Source of the DNA: an uncultured Prolixibacteraceae bacterium
GTDB lineage: Bacteria; Bacteroidota; Bacteroidia; Bacteroidales; Prolixibacteraceae
NCBI GenBank assembly: GCA_937915865.1
Contig: CALGIG010000033.1
Span: forward strand, 62,001 to 126,000
Reading direction: 5' to 3'
DNA: 64,000 nucleotides
Positions 9,434 through 18,672 of the stretch are shown here, piece after piece. The position numbers were made by a program, and so were the translations under genes. The first letter of the stretch is position 1, and each line of letters begins with the position of its first letter. The notes under the pieces are model-generated. The model was not told the origin of the DNA, searched no databases, and saw nothing but the letters and a program-made list of their open reading frames with translations.

Positions 9434-9493
9434 GGCAAAACAAAAATCAAACAATAATGGGTAAAATCGCTTGTGCAGTGATTTCCCTCAGAA

Positions 9494-12400
9494 TTAGTTT
9501 ACAGGCAACCAGAATTCAAATGTAGTCCCCTTTCCTAATTCAGATTTGAGAGTAATCTGGCCACCCATTAGTTCGATCAGATTCTTTACAATTGCCAACC
9601 CCAATCCTGTGCCACCGTACAACCGGGTAGTTGAATCGTTGGCTTGCCTGAACCGTTCAAAAATTGTTGATTGGTTTGCCTTTTCAATACCTATGCCGGT
9701 GTCTGATACAAAAAAGGTTATTTCTTGTTTTGTAATCTTCAAAACACCAAATTCAATCTCGCCTTGGTGAGTAAACTTGATCGAGTTATTCAATAAATTA
9801 CTCAGTATCTGATTCAGCCTCACTTTATCTGTACTAAGAGAAATCCGGTGATCTGGTATTCTTAACTTCAGTGCAATATTATCTTTCCCAGTTTCTGAAA
9901 CCTTACTTTGATACTGGGTGTAGAGTTCATTCAATGTTTTTGAGAGATCAAATGGCTTTCTTAAGATTTTCACCTGGCCGGTTTCAAGCTTGGAAATATC
10001 CAGGATATCATCAATAATATGGAGCAGGTTATCTGCATTTCGGCTGATGATAGAAGAATATTCTTCTTTGACTTCTTTAGTCAAATCATCATCTTCAGCA
10101 ATCATACCAGAGAAACCTAATATTGCATTGAGAGGAGTCCGGATTTCGTGACTCATGTTGGCCAGAAAGGCTGATTTCAATCGATCGCTTTCTTCGGCCT
10201 TCTCTTTTGACATTTTTAAATCTGCAATAATTTTTTTCTTTTCGGAAATATCTTCCTTGGCTTCCACAAAATGAGTAATTCTCCCGCTTTTATCAATAAT
10301 GGCAGAGATAACGGCACTCTCCCAATAAAGCTCTCCATTCTTCTTCCGATTGTAAAATTCGCCTCTCCACTCTTTTCCACTTAGTATAGTCTCCCAAAGA
10401 TTTTGATAAAATTCATTAGAATGTTCTCCTGATTTCAAAATTCCAGGTGTTTTCCCAATTACTTCTTCTGCTGTGTAGCCGGTTGTTTCTGTAAATTTCG
10501 GATTTACATATTGAACAATCCCATTAGGATCGGTAATCACAATGCTGACCGGACTTTGATCTGTTGACCGGCTAAGAAGCTGAAGAAGATCTTCCGCCTT
10601 TTTCTTCTCAGTAATATCGTGGACGATAGAATGAAAATATTCTTTGTCTTTAAACTCGATTGTGCTTGTATAAACTTCTACATCCCGAACTGAACCATCT
10701 GCCAGCTGATGCCTGTATTCGGTTTGTTTATTTCTGGAACTTTGATGAATTGCCGCATCCTTGTTAAACTTGTCCCTTGACAAAAGAACTATTTGTTGGA
10801 TATTCATCTTTCGGAGTTGTTTCCTGGAATAACCATAAAAAGATTCTGCTGCGAAATTGGCATCAACGATATCTCCGGTTAGGGGATCAATGAGCAATTT
10901 AACGGCAGCATGATTCTCGAATAGGTTTTTATAGCCTTTTTCACTTTTTTTAAGGGCCTCCAAAGTGTTTCGTGATTCAGTGATATCCAGATTGACGCCT
11001 CGTAACTTTATCAGTTCTCCATTCTCAAATTCAGGAATGATTTTGTTCAGTATCCATTTGATTTGGCCATCAGGCATTACAATTCTGATCTTCATTTCAG
11101 TGGGCTTTTTGCATGACATTATTCTTGCATAGCTACGATCAATGAGGGATAAATCGTCTGGATGAACTCTGCTTCGGAAATAGTCATAACTGGGGACAAT
11201 TTCAAACGGATCTAACCCAAATAAGCGATAACAGTTCTCTGACCAGACGGATTCATTTCTAATTACATCGAATTCCCAATCTCCCATTTGAGCAATTTCC
11301 TGAGATTCCTTTAATGATTTCTCACTTTTCTTAAGTGCTTGCTGCGCCAAATTGCGATCTGTAAAATCCTGATAGATTATCAGATGTTGAGAAGCACCAT
11401 CCCAATCAATTGTTTTTCGGATGATGTGAATATGACGTATTTTTTTGTCAGGACGAATGATGTCAATTTCGTATTCAGGATCAACAAATTCTCCATTTTT
11501 TCGACTTTCTCTTCTCTGTAAATGTTGTTTCAGGCTCTCTGGAGTATAGCGTTTTTCAATAGGTGTATTTAAATATTCTTCCAAGCTGCTAAATCCATAG
11601 ATCAACAGCAAAGCCTGATTGACATAAAGCGTTTGCCCGTTTGATGATACAATTCTCATCCCCAAAGGAGATTCATCCATCGATCGTCTGAAGTTTTTTT
11701 CTGACTGCAGCAAAGCTCTTTCTGCCATTTTCCGCTCAGAAATATCAGTTATTGTTCCAATATATCCGAATAGTTGTCCTTCGGCAGTAAGTTCAGGGAC
11801 TGCCTTGCCAGTAACCCAAACAATTGTGCCATCTGATCTTACAAAACGGTATTCAGCGGCAGATAATGAGGACTGTTGAGTTGCATTGGTCCATCCTTGC
11901 TGTATTTGTTCAATGTCATCAGGATGTACTGCCTTGTGCCAGCCATTACCCAACGCTTTTTCAAAAGTTAGTCCGCTTAAATCCAGCCATTTGGGATTGA
12001 CGTATGTTGTGTACCCATCCGGTCTTGTTCTGAATATTCCAACCGGTGAATTGTCTGCCAGCGTGTGGAACAATCTTTCACGTTCAATTAATTCATCTTC
12101 TGCCAGTTTGCTTTTTGTGTAATCGTTGGCAATGGTCATTACCTCCCAAACAAAACCAGTCTCATCGGTGAGGGGAATGCAGGTAATATTCAGATGTCTT
12201 TTCCCGACATTGGGAATCGGAATCAATAATTTGCACCTTTGGGTTTCTCCTGTCTTCAGGGTGTCAGTTAATACTGGCAAATAATTCGAGATTAATTCCT
12301 GCCCCCAGATTTCAGTATCAGTAAATCCGATAAAATCACTTATTGGCTTTTTACTGATCTGAGACATTGCATCATTGACATACTGTATTTTTAGATTCCG

Positions 12401-13441
12401 GTCGTAAATAACAACAACATCCGGAATATTCTCAACTGCACGTCGAAATCTTTCACGGCTTTCATGCATCTGTCTGAGCATGGCTCTTTCGGTGGTTTGG
12501 TCGCGGAAAACTAATACAACTCCAGCAATTTTGCCCTCGTCGTCGCGAATTGGAGCGCCACTGTCAGCAATCGGAATTTCTGCACCTCTTTTTGAAATCA
12601 GTAAGGTATGATTCGCTAGGCCAACAATTACACCTTCCTGCAGGATCCTCGGAACGGGGCACTCCACTTTTAGCCTTGAATCTTCATTAATAATGTTGAA
12701 AACCTTATCAATGGGACTACCAATAGCATCAGATTCTTTCCATCCGGTCAATTGTTCAGCCAGCGGATTCATAAACTTAATTTTTCCCAGACGATCAGTG
12801 GTAATAACAGCATCACCAATGCTATGTAATGTTGTTCTGTACAGAGTTTCACTTTCCCTGATTTCCTTTTCAGCAAGAAACCTTTTTTTGTCTGTTGCCA
12901 ATAATAGTCCCATTAGCAAAGTACCAACAGGTAAAACTACCATAACTGGAATCCAGATATTTTCAACAATTGTTAATCCGGTTGGCCATGGCAATAATAA
13001 TTGACATGTCAACATGAACAGGTGAGAAATAATACCCATTCCCCAAAGGGTGCGTATTTTAAGTTTTTCAGGTTTATTCTGATGATAGTTACGAAATGCA
13101 AAGCCAACTAAAACCGATGTTATTATAGTAGCTGTTCCTGCCCAGATACCGGCACCTCCCAAGTAAATGCGATAAGCACCAGCAATCAATACAGAGATAA
13201 TCCCGGTGATTCCTCCTCCAAACAACCCTGACAATGTTAGCACGATAGAGCGTCCATCGTAAATAACCCCAGGCTCGAAATGAATTGACATTTTCATCGC
13301 TGCAACAGAGATGGTCCCAAATAACATCCCGCCTAATATTTTGAAGCTTAAAGAATCAGATTTGCAAACGCGGGTTAATAATCCATAAAGAACGGATAGC
13401 GAAATAAGTAGGGATGAGTTTTGGATTAGGTCGTTAAGCAT
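9494..13441 (-). CDS. Membrane-bound multi-PAS sensor histidine kinase
   Basis: Protein of 1315 residues from the ATG at 13441; the longer frame starts with TTG at 13504. The N-terminus is a 5TM LytS-like sensor region (about residues 8-190, with 'IYDGRSIVLTLSGLFGG'). About seven PAS domains follow (residues 195 to 1070), each with patterns such as 'YVNPKFTETTGY'. HisKA has the H-box 'SHEIRTPLN' with the phospho-acceptor His near residue 1098. HATPase motifs are 'NLLNNSIKF', 'DTGIGI' and 'GGTGLGL'. There is no receiver domain and no adjacent regulator gene. It lies alone on the minus strand between transfer and mobilisation genes; signal and target are unknown. Confidence 0.93.
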   Translation of the reverse strand: MLNDLIQNSSLLISLSVLYGLLTRVCKSDSLSFKILGGMLFGTISVAAMKMSIHFEPGVIYDGRSIVLTLSGLFGGGITGIISVLIAGAYRIYLGGAGIWAGTATIITSVLVGFAFRNYHQNKPEKLKIRTLWGMGIISHLFMLTCQLLLPWPTGLTIVENIWIPVMVVLPVGTLLMGLLLATDKKRFLAEKEIRESETLYRTTLHSIGDAVITTDRLGKIKFMNPLAEQLTGWKESDAIGSPIDKVFNIINEDSRLKVECPVPRILQEGVIVGLANHTLLISKRGAEIPIADSGAPIRDDEGKIAGVVLVFRDQTTERAMLRQMHESRERFRRAVENIPDVVVIYDRNLKIQYVNDAMSQISKKPISDFIGFTDTEIWGQELISNYLPVLTDTLKTGETQRCKLLIPIPNVGKRHLNITCIPLTDETGFVWEVMTIANDYTKSKLAEDELIERERLFHTLADNSPVGIFRTRPDGYTTYVNPKWLDLSGLTFEKALGNGWHKAVHPDDIEQIQQGWTNATQQSSLSAAEYRFVRSDGTIVWVTGKAVPELTAEGQLFGYIGTITDISERKMAERALLQSEKNFRRSMDESPLGMRIVSSNGQTLYVNQALLLIYGFSSLEEYLNTPIEKRYTPESLKQHLQRRESRKNGEFVDPEYEIDIIRPDKKIRHIHIIRKTIDWDGASQHLIIYQDFTDRNLAQQALKKSEKSLKESQEIAQMGDWEFDVIRNESVWSENCYRLFGLDPFEIVPSYDYFRSRVHPDDLSLIDRSYARIMSCKKPTEMKIRIVMPDGQIKWILNKIIPEFENGELIKLRGVNLDITESRNTLEALKKSEKGYKNLFENHAAVKLLIDPLTGDIVDANFAAESFYGYSRKQLRKMNIQQIVLLSRDKFNKDAAIHQSSRNKQTEYRHQLADGSVRDVEVYTSTIEFKDKEYFHSIVHDITEKKKAEDLLQLLSRSTDQSPVSIVITDPNGIVQYVNPKFTETTGYTAEEVIGKTPGILKSGEHSNEFYQNLWETILSGKEWRGEFYNRKKNGELYWESAVISAIIDKSGRITHFVEAKEDISEKKKIIADLKMSKEKAEESDRLKSAFLANMSHEIRTPLNAILGFSGMIAEDDDLTKEVKEEYSSIISRNADNLLHIIDDILDISKLETGQVKILRKPFDLSKTLNELYTQYQSKVSETGKDNIALKLRIPDHRISLSTDKVRLNQILSNLLNNSIKFTHQGEIEFGVLKITKQEITFFVSDTGIGIEKANQSTIFERFRQANDSTTRLYGGTGLGLAIVKNLIELMGGQITLKSELGKGTTFEFWLPVN

Positions 13442-13796
13442 CTCAATTTTTAATATATAAAATGAGCTTAAATCTTGAATTGACAAGTTGTCAAAAATAA
13501 TCAATTACTAAAACGAATTTGTCAGTTTTCGTTTTAACTTTTTGAGAAAGATGATTTTCACGAGGGAAACTAGGAAAACTTAGAATTGATCTGAATTAAT
13601 TTAAGACACGACTTCTCATTTTATAGAGCTGTAAAAATATATACAAATCGAACCATTTTACGATGTATTATATTAGGCAGAGTTCTTAAAGTATAATTTT
13701 AATTGACTGATATTGAGTTGTTTTTATTGTTGTGTCTTTTGTTTTTTAAGGTTAGCTTTAGGATGAAACCAATGCCCAAAACGATAAAATGCGACT

Positions 13797-13909
13797 GTTC
13801 AAAGTGGGGAATGCAAGTTGTGTTTTTATGGCCATAAAAACTTTTTCAGCTTGTTCCGGCTACGCCGGAAGACCATTCCCCAATAGTTGAATGATTCCCC
13901 ACTTTGAAC
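13797..13909. other. Candidate origin of transfer (oriT) with nested inverted repeats
   Basis: Within the 491 bp gap between the kinase and mobilisation genes, a 16-bp perfect inverted repeat (13797-13812 gttcaaagtggggaat and 13894-13909) encloses a 20-bp perfect palindrome (13822-13841, gtttttatggccataaaaac) and a hairpin ttccggc-tac-gccggaa (13854-13870). attcccca also recurs directly at 13875 and 13894. It ends 23 bp before the mobilisation accessory gene, as expected for a Bacteroides oriT. No nic site can be assigned. The remaining gap (13442-13796) is AT-rich with no gene seen and must hold the kinase promoter. Confidence 0.55.
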
Positions 13910-13932
13910 GTTAAAACAGGTATAAAACACAA

Positions 13933-14301
13933 ATGCGGCCCAAGATTTCAGATAAGGACAAACGCAAAATAGTGGTCAGGCTGTTGATGACACGGGAAGA
14001 AAAACTGAAACTGGATTCTTTGGTCAAACAGGGAAAATATGCCTGCATGAGTGATTACATGCGGAATAAAATCTTTGATCAGTCAAAACGAAAAGTGATC
14101 TTGCTGGATGATCAGGCTAAAGAACAACTCAAAAGCCTGGACTATGAGCTGAATAAAATTGGAGTGAATCTGAATCAGCTTTCCAAAAGAATGAATTCAT
14201 TTTCCGGTTACAATGTTGGCGATAACGACCGGCAATTGTTAAAGCAGGCTTTTGAGATGATGCGGTACTGCTTGATCACCCTTCAGAATTTACTGCACTA
14301 A
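13933..14301 (+). CDS. Mobilisation accessory protein (MobC/relaxosome family)
   Basis: Protein of 122 residues: a basic N-terminal ribbon-helix-helix-like part (residues 10-55, 'IVVRLLMTREEKLKLDSLVKQ') and a helical C-terminus with 'ELNKIGVNLNQLSKRMN', the hallmark of the bacterial mobilisation protein MobC family. It probably binds oriT, just upstream, and helps the relaxase gain access. The relaxase gene follows after 33 bp. Confidence 0.85.
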   Translation: MRPKISDKDKRKIVVRLLMTREEKLKLDSLVKQGKYACMSDYMRNKIFDQSKRKVILLDDQAKEQLKSLDYELNKIGVNLNQLSKRMNSFSGYNVGDNDRQLLKQAFEMMRYCLITLQNLLH

Positions 14302-14334
14302 TTTTCTTTCACGAAACCGTCAACGCCAAAAATC

Positions 14335-15267
14335 ATGATCATCAAAATCCACCAGGCATGCAGCACAAAGAATGCTTTGTTTTACAACGAAAGAAAGGTT
14401 GAACGACATTTTGCTACTTTTTACCAGAGCAAAAACACGCCGGAGATGAATCCTTTTTTTGGAGATAAGAATGCCCGGTATGGAATTTACAAAGAGATTG
14501 AGGCTCGGAATACCCGGGTACAAAAGCCAGGATTGCACATATCTGTTAATCCGACAGTCGGTGATTTGGTCCGTATGGGTGATACCGGTATCAGAACTGA
14601 GATCGGTAATCTGATGAAACATCTTGGCTATGGGAATCAGCCTTACTTCGTATATAAACATGCTGATCTGGAGCGGGTACATTTTCATATTGTTTCCACC
14701 CGTATCGATTGTGATACAGGCAAGAAGATCACTGACAGTTACGAAAAAGAAAAGACGCATCGGTTCATTAAAGACCTGGAGCAGAAATACCAGCTTACCA
14801 AAGATGAACCTGAAGAAAAACTGAACTATCGTTTTTCGGGTTCCAGTAAGAACCTGAAGCAAAATCTGGAAAGTCTATTCGGTCAACTCAATAAGATGGA
14901 GCTTATTACCTCCAAAGAAATGTATGATCAGGCGCTGAGGCTGTTTAATGTGGAGATCAGAAAGACAGGACGCGGATACTCTGCTTTTGTTACAGATGAA
15001 AATGGAAATCCAATTCGGCACCCGGTGAAGATGTCTGATTTTCAGGATCGACCTAACTTTTATTTATCTGAACAGAATACCTCGAGTCAACATTTCGAAA
15101 AGCAACCTCATTTTGAACTAACAGGGCAGGGTATTGGAGCCTTGAAATCATTGGTTTTGAAAGAATTGATCAGGCAGGTAAAAACTCAATTTGATGATGG
15201 ATCAGTTTTCAGAAACAAAAGATATAAACTAAAAAATCAAAATAGAAAGGTAAGAAGAAAACTATAG
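14335..15267 (+). CDS. Relaxase/mobilisation nuclease
   Basis: Protein of 310 residues, relaxase/mobilization nuclease domain family. N-terminal 'MIIKIHQACSTKNALFYNERKVE' is followed by 'HISVNP' (residues 63-68) and the metal-binding 'RVHFHIVSTRID' (around residues 113-124), with the two His of the HUH-like motif. The catalytic residue is probably a Tyr in the N-terminal part (for example in 'FYNERK'). It should nick oriT and lead the strand through the coupling protein. The tail (residues 240-310) is basic and low in complexity. Confidence 0.88.
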   Translation: MIIKIHQACSTKNALFYNERKVERHFATFYQSKNTPEMNPFFGDKNARYGIYKEIEARNTRVQKPGLHISVNPTVGDLVRMGDTGIRTEIGNLMKHLGYGNQPYFVYKHADLERVHFHIVSTRIDCDTGKKITDSYEKEKTHRFIKDLEQKYQLTKDEPEEKLNYRFSGSSKNLKQNLESLFGQLNKMELITSKEMYDQALRLFNVEIRKTGRGYSAFVTDENGNPIRHPVKMSDFQDRPNFYLSEQNTSSQHFEKQPHFELTGQGIGALKSLVLKELIRQVKTQFDDGSVFRNKRYKLKNQNRKVRRKL

Positions 15268-15295
15268 TTTTGAAAATAGCAATTATTCAATGTAA

Positions 15296-15637
15296 TTACC
15301 ATGGTCTAATGAAATCAGAATGCTTATATGTATAAAATCTTGATTTAAAATGTTTTACATTCAGATTGACTCTAAACACTCTCCATAATATGGAGAGTGA
15401 AAAAATTATGAAGTAAAACACAAGAATAAGTAAGCTATATATCACCAATTTGTTTATACTAGTAAAAATACGCCTAAATATTCTTTGTAATAATTCATTA
15501 ATTTTCTTCGAAAAAATCGAACCTAACCCGATTAGTATTGTAAGAAATAAGACCCATGTTGACCCAGTAGTTAAGTAAATAATAAGCAATGGTGCGGCAA
15601 AGGACAATTTTTCTAAAACTGAAATTATTTGCTTCAT
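15296..15637 (-). CDS. SxtJ-like small membrane protein
   Basis: Protein of 113 residues from the ATG at 15637; a TTG start at 15646 would overlap the stop of the upstream gene. There are two clear hydrophobic regions (residues 8-37 and 57-85), a basic linker, and a basic tail. By itself it is not diagnostic, but it directly follows the carbamoyltransferase and SxtK-like genes, the place where SxtJ-family membrane proteins occur in many bacterial loci. It shares their strand and may form a membrane unit with them. Function of SxtJ proteins is unknown. Confidence 0.55.
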   Translation of the reverse strand: MKQIISVLEKLSFAAPLLIIYLTTGSTWVLFLTILIGLGSIFSKKINELLQRIFRRIFTSINKLVIYSLLILVFYFIIFSLSILWRVFRVNLNVKHFKSRFYTYKHSDFIRPW

Positions 15638-15642
15638 AAAGT

Positions 15643-15789
15643 TCAAAATATGGAATATATAAATGGAGCAACAGATGTTGAACTAAAAAAAATGATGAAA
15701 CTAATTAGTAGCAAAATTACAATTACTGGGAAAAGCCACCATTTCCGTTTTTCTAAAATAAATTGAAATAATTCAATCAGGTTTTTCAT
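15643..15789 (-). CDS. SxtK/DUF5989-like small membrane protein (48 aa)
   Basis: A 48-residue protein found by reading the minus strand between its neighbours. It starts with MKNLIELFQFILEKRKWWLF, has one membrane helix and ends in 'SVAPFIYSIF'. The 'ERKKWWLLP ... APFIYTLF' plan is the DUF5989/SxtK family pattern. It overlaps the end of the carbamoyltransferase gene by 17 bp, and its TGA abuts the possible TTG start of the SxtJ-like gene, so the three are a coupled operon. The role is unknown; in saxitoxin clusters the same trio occurs. Confidence 0.75.
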   Translation of the reverse strand: MKNLIELFQFILEKRKWWLFPVIVILLLISFIIFFSSTSVAPFIYSIF

Positions 15790-17590
15790 TTTTTAAAAAT
15801 AAAGTATTGTTAATTATAAGTAAATCCATTTCTGTTTTTAAAAAGCATTCGATAGCTTCCATTGGTCCACACACAATTGGCTCCCCCCTGATATTCAAAC
15901 TTGTGTTTAGTAAAATTCCGTATCCTGTTTTTTCCTGCATTCGTTTTAGGAGACCGTAAAAAATTGGATTTTGGTCTTTTGTAACAGTATGTACTCTGGA
16001 TGAAAAATCGACATGTGTTATTGAAGGGAATGAGGATCTTATCGTATTTAGCTTTTCAATTGGTGAGAATTCAATGAAATTATCTGGCATTTTGATTTTT
16101 TCCGAATCCTTGATGTCAACAGTCAGAAGCATATATGGTGAATAAATTTCCTCGTCGAACAGTTTTACAGCATCTTCCAGGATAACGGATGGGGCAAACG
16201 GCCTAAAACTTTCCCTGTATTTAATGTTTTGATTTATTTTCTTTTGCATTAATGGATTTTTTGCATCTCCCAAAATACTTCGATTACCTAGCGCTCTAGG
16301 GCCAAACTCCATTCTTCCTTGAAACCAACCTATTATTTTCCCATCCATGATATGATCTGTAACGATATCGTACAAATCAATAAGATCCGGATACTCTAAA
16401 GATTCAATGTCAGGATATTTTAACGCAAGTTTCATAACCTGATCATTTAAATATTCTGGGCCAAGGTAGGCACTAAAATCATTCTCAGATGGGATCCATT
16501 GATGGTTTTGAATGTAATAAAAGCCAAGAGCTGCACCTAAAGCGCCTCCTGCATCACCGGATGCAGGTTGAATATGAATATTTTTGAATATACGAGAATT
16601 AAGAAGTTTCCCATTCGCGACGCAGTTAAGACCGACACCTCCGGCGATACAAAGATTCTCAGATTTTGTAATGTCTTTCGTATGCTGTGCTAATTTTAAA
16701 ATTATCTCCTCCGTAACATTCTGAATTGCATAAGCGAGATCACAATGACATTGTAATAATTCGGATTCAGGCATTCTTCTTTTCATTTTGAATAGCTTTT
16801 CCCACTTATTATTATAGATCATTTTCAGTGCGAAAGGGTATTTAAAATACTTCATATTTAGTACGAAAGATCCATCAGCATTTATAGTTATAATTTCTGA
16901 CTTAATGCTTGATATGTGTTCTTTTGTACTAGTTGAATTAGGATTTCCGTATGGTGCTAATCCCATTAATTTATACTCCCCTGAATTGACACTAAATCCT
17001 AAAAAATAAGTAAATGAACTATAAAGTAATCCTAAAGAATGAGGAAAATGTATTTCTTCAAGTACAACTAGTTTATTCTCCATAGCATGAAAAATAGATG
17101 TTGTTGCAGATTCACCAACACCGTCAATGATAAGTAATGCAGAATCATTGAACTTTGACGTAAAATATGCACTTGCCCCATGGGATAAGTGATGTTCCGA
17201 GAAATATATTTTTTTCTCATCATACCGTTGGTTAGATGGATTTACTTTTTTTAGTTCATAACTTAGTTTTCGCCGCAGAAATAATTTATAAGTTAACCAC
17301 TCTGGCATTGAGGTTAAAAATGAAACAAGTCCTTTGGGCGAATTTTGATAATATGTTTCTAGAATTCTTTCAAATTTTATAAACGGTTTTTCATAAAATA
17401 CGACAGCATCAATCTCATTAATTGATAAATTAGCCTGACTTAAACAATAAGAGCAAGCTTCTTTAGGAAAGGCTTGATCATTTTTAATTCTTGAAAACCG
17501 TTCTTCTTGTGCTGCGGCAATAATTTTACCATCGCAAAGAATTGCAGCGGCAGAGTCATGAAAGAAAGCTGATATACCAAGAATATTCAT
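15773..17590 (-). CDS. NodU/CmcH-family carbamoyltransferase
   Basis: Protein of 605 residues, the normal family length. The N-terminal 'MNILGISAFFHDSAAAIL' and 'EERFSRIKND' are typical, HHLSH at residues 133-137 is the metal-binding motif, 'GGVGLNCVANGKL' lies mid-protein, and the C-terminal YrdC-related part has 'FQGRMEFGPRALGNRSIL'. Such enzymes transfer a carbamoyl group from carbamoyl phosphate, via carbamoyl-AMP, to hydroxyls of sugars or secondary metabolites. No glycosyltransferase or acceptor pathway is next to it, so the substrate is unknown. Its start is 14 bp from the divergent nuclease gene. The region is more AT-rich than the transfer genes. Confidence 0.92.
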   Translation of the reverse strand: MNILGISAFFHDSAAAILCDGKIIAAAQEERFSRIKNDQAFPKEACSYCLSQANLSINEIDAVVFYEKPFIKFERILETYYQNSPKGLVSFLTSMPEWLTYKLFLRRKLSYELKKVNPSNQRYDEKKIYFSEHHLSHGASAYFTSKFNDSALLIIDGVGESATTSIFHAMENKLVVLEEIHFPHSLGLLYSSFTYFLGFSVNSGEYKLMGLAPYGNPNSTSTKEHISSIKSEIITINADGSFVLNMKYFKYPFALKMIYNNKWEKLFKMKRRMPESELLQCHCDLAYAIQNVTEEIILKLAQHTKDITKSENLCIAGGVGLNCVANGKLLNSRIFKNIHIQPASGDAGGALGAALGFYYIQNHQWIPSENDFSAYLGPEYLNDQVMKLALKYPDIESLEYPDLIDLYDIVTDHIMDGKIIGWFQGRMEFGPRALGNRSILGDAKNPLMQKKINQNIKYRESFRPFAPSVILEDAVKLFDEEIYSPYMLLTVDIKDSEKIKMPDNFIEFSPIEKLNTIRSSFPSITHVDFSSRVHTVTKDQNPIFYGLLKRMQEKTGYGILLNTSLNIRGEPIVCGPMEAIECFLKTEMDLLIINNTLFLKNEKPD

Positions 17591-17604
17591 TTTAAGAAAA
17601 TTGT

Positions 17605-18636
17605 ATGAGGGTAAAATTTAAAATTAGTCTGGTTCTCATTGGGATATTATTAGTCAGTATGATTAAAGCCCAGTTGTATGGAATCATACAGCACCCTATT
17701 GTCAAATATCATGATAATTCATTGAAAGTAAATGTACAAAGTCATGATTTTTTTGTATTCGATACTATTTCAGGTCTTGAAGTCCCGGGAAAAAATCTCA
17801 AAAGTGAAACCTTAATAAAAAGACTTGGATATACTCTATCTTACAATAAGGTATATAAACAGGCCAATTGGGTTGCGTATGAGCTAACTAGTTCAGAAAC
17901 AAATCGGCTCGTCAAACGAACAAACTCATTTAGACCGGATGAGGAATTGAACGGATATGTGGCGACAAACATTGACTATAAAGGAAGCGGTTGGGATCGT
18001 GGACATTTAGCTCCAGCTGGAGATATGTCCTGGTCATGGGATGTTATGCACGAATCTTTTTATTATAGCAATATCAGTCCTCAAGCCCCTTCTTTTAATC
18101 GCGGAATTTGGTTGAGATTAGAAGATTTAGTTCGCAAATGGGCAAACAAGTATGAAAAAGTTTTAGTTGTTGTAGGTCCCGTATTGGCTCCTGATCTGAC
18201 GAGGTTGGGCATTGATTCGATAGCAATTCCAGATTACTTTTATAAAGTAATTTTGGATATTACACCTCCAGAGATAAAAGGGATAGCTTTTTGTATTCCT
18301 AACGAAGGATCAGATTCTTCACTTCAGCAATTTGCTTGCACAATTGATAGTGTTGAGCAAATAACAGGAATTAATTTTTTCCCTGCTTTACCAGATCCAA
18401 TCGAGGAAAAATTAGAATCAAAAATAAATCTTAACGAGTGGGAATGGGTATTTAAGGCCCCTGTCTCTACAAATAGCAACTTAGTTCTTTCAAAAAATTA
18501 TAAATGCAAGTTTACAGATTCAAATGGGAAGCAATGTTTAAATAATATTGAAGGAGTTGGTCCGTATTGTTCAATCCATAAACAGGAAGAAAAAGCAAAA
18601 ATGGACAATCTAATTTTAGTTAAACCAAATAAATAA
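17605..18636 (+). CDS. Secreted DNA/RNA non-specific endonuclease with C-terminal Cys/His tail
   Basis: Protein of 343 residues. A signal peptide (residues 1-22, ending VSMIKAQ) is followed by a betabetaalpha-metal nuclease domain with 'WDRGHLAPAGDM' (DRGH motif, general base His) and 'NISPQAPSFNRGIWLRLE' (metal-binding Asn). After about residue 285 a separate tail contains CKFTDSNGKQCLN and 'GPYCSIHK', a possible Cys3His zinc knuckle. Likely exported, where it could degrade nucleic acid. It interrupts two minus-strand gene sets and may be an independent insertion. Confidence 0.85.
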   Translation: MRVKFKISLVLIGILLVSMIKAQLYGIIQHPIVKYHDNSLKVNVQSHDFFVFDTISGLEVPGKNLKSETLIKRLGYTLSYNKVYKQANWVAYELTSSETNRLVKRTNSFRPDEELNGYVATNIDYKGSGWDRGHLAPAGDMSWSWDVMHESFYYSNISPQAPSFNRGIWLRLEDLVRKWANKYEKVLVVVGPVLAPDLTRLGIDSIAIPDYFYKVILDITPPEIKGIAFCIPNEGSDSSLQQFACTIDSVEQITGINFFPALPDPIEEKLESKINLNEWEWVFKAPVSTNSNLVLSKNYKCKFTDSNGKQCLNNIEGVGPYCSIHKQEEKAKMDNLILVKPNK

Positions 18637-18672
18637 TCTATGCTATATTGAAGAAGTAATTGTCGCATTAAC

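Noticed and set aside
13797..13909. Palindromes as a bidirectional terminator only
   Set aside because: Both flanking genes point away from the region, so no transcript needs to end there, and no T-run follows; oriT fits better.
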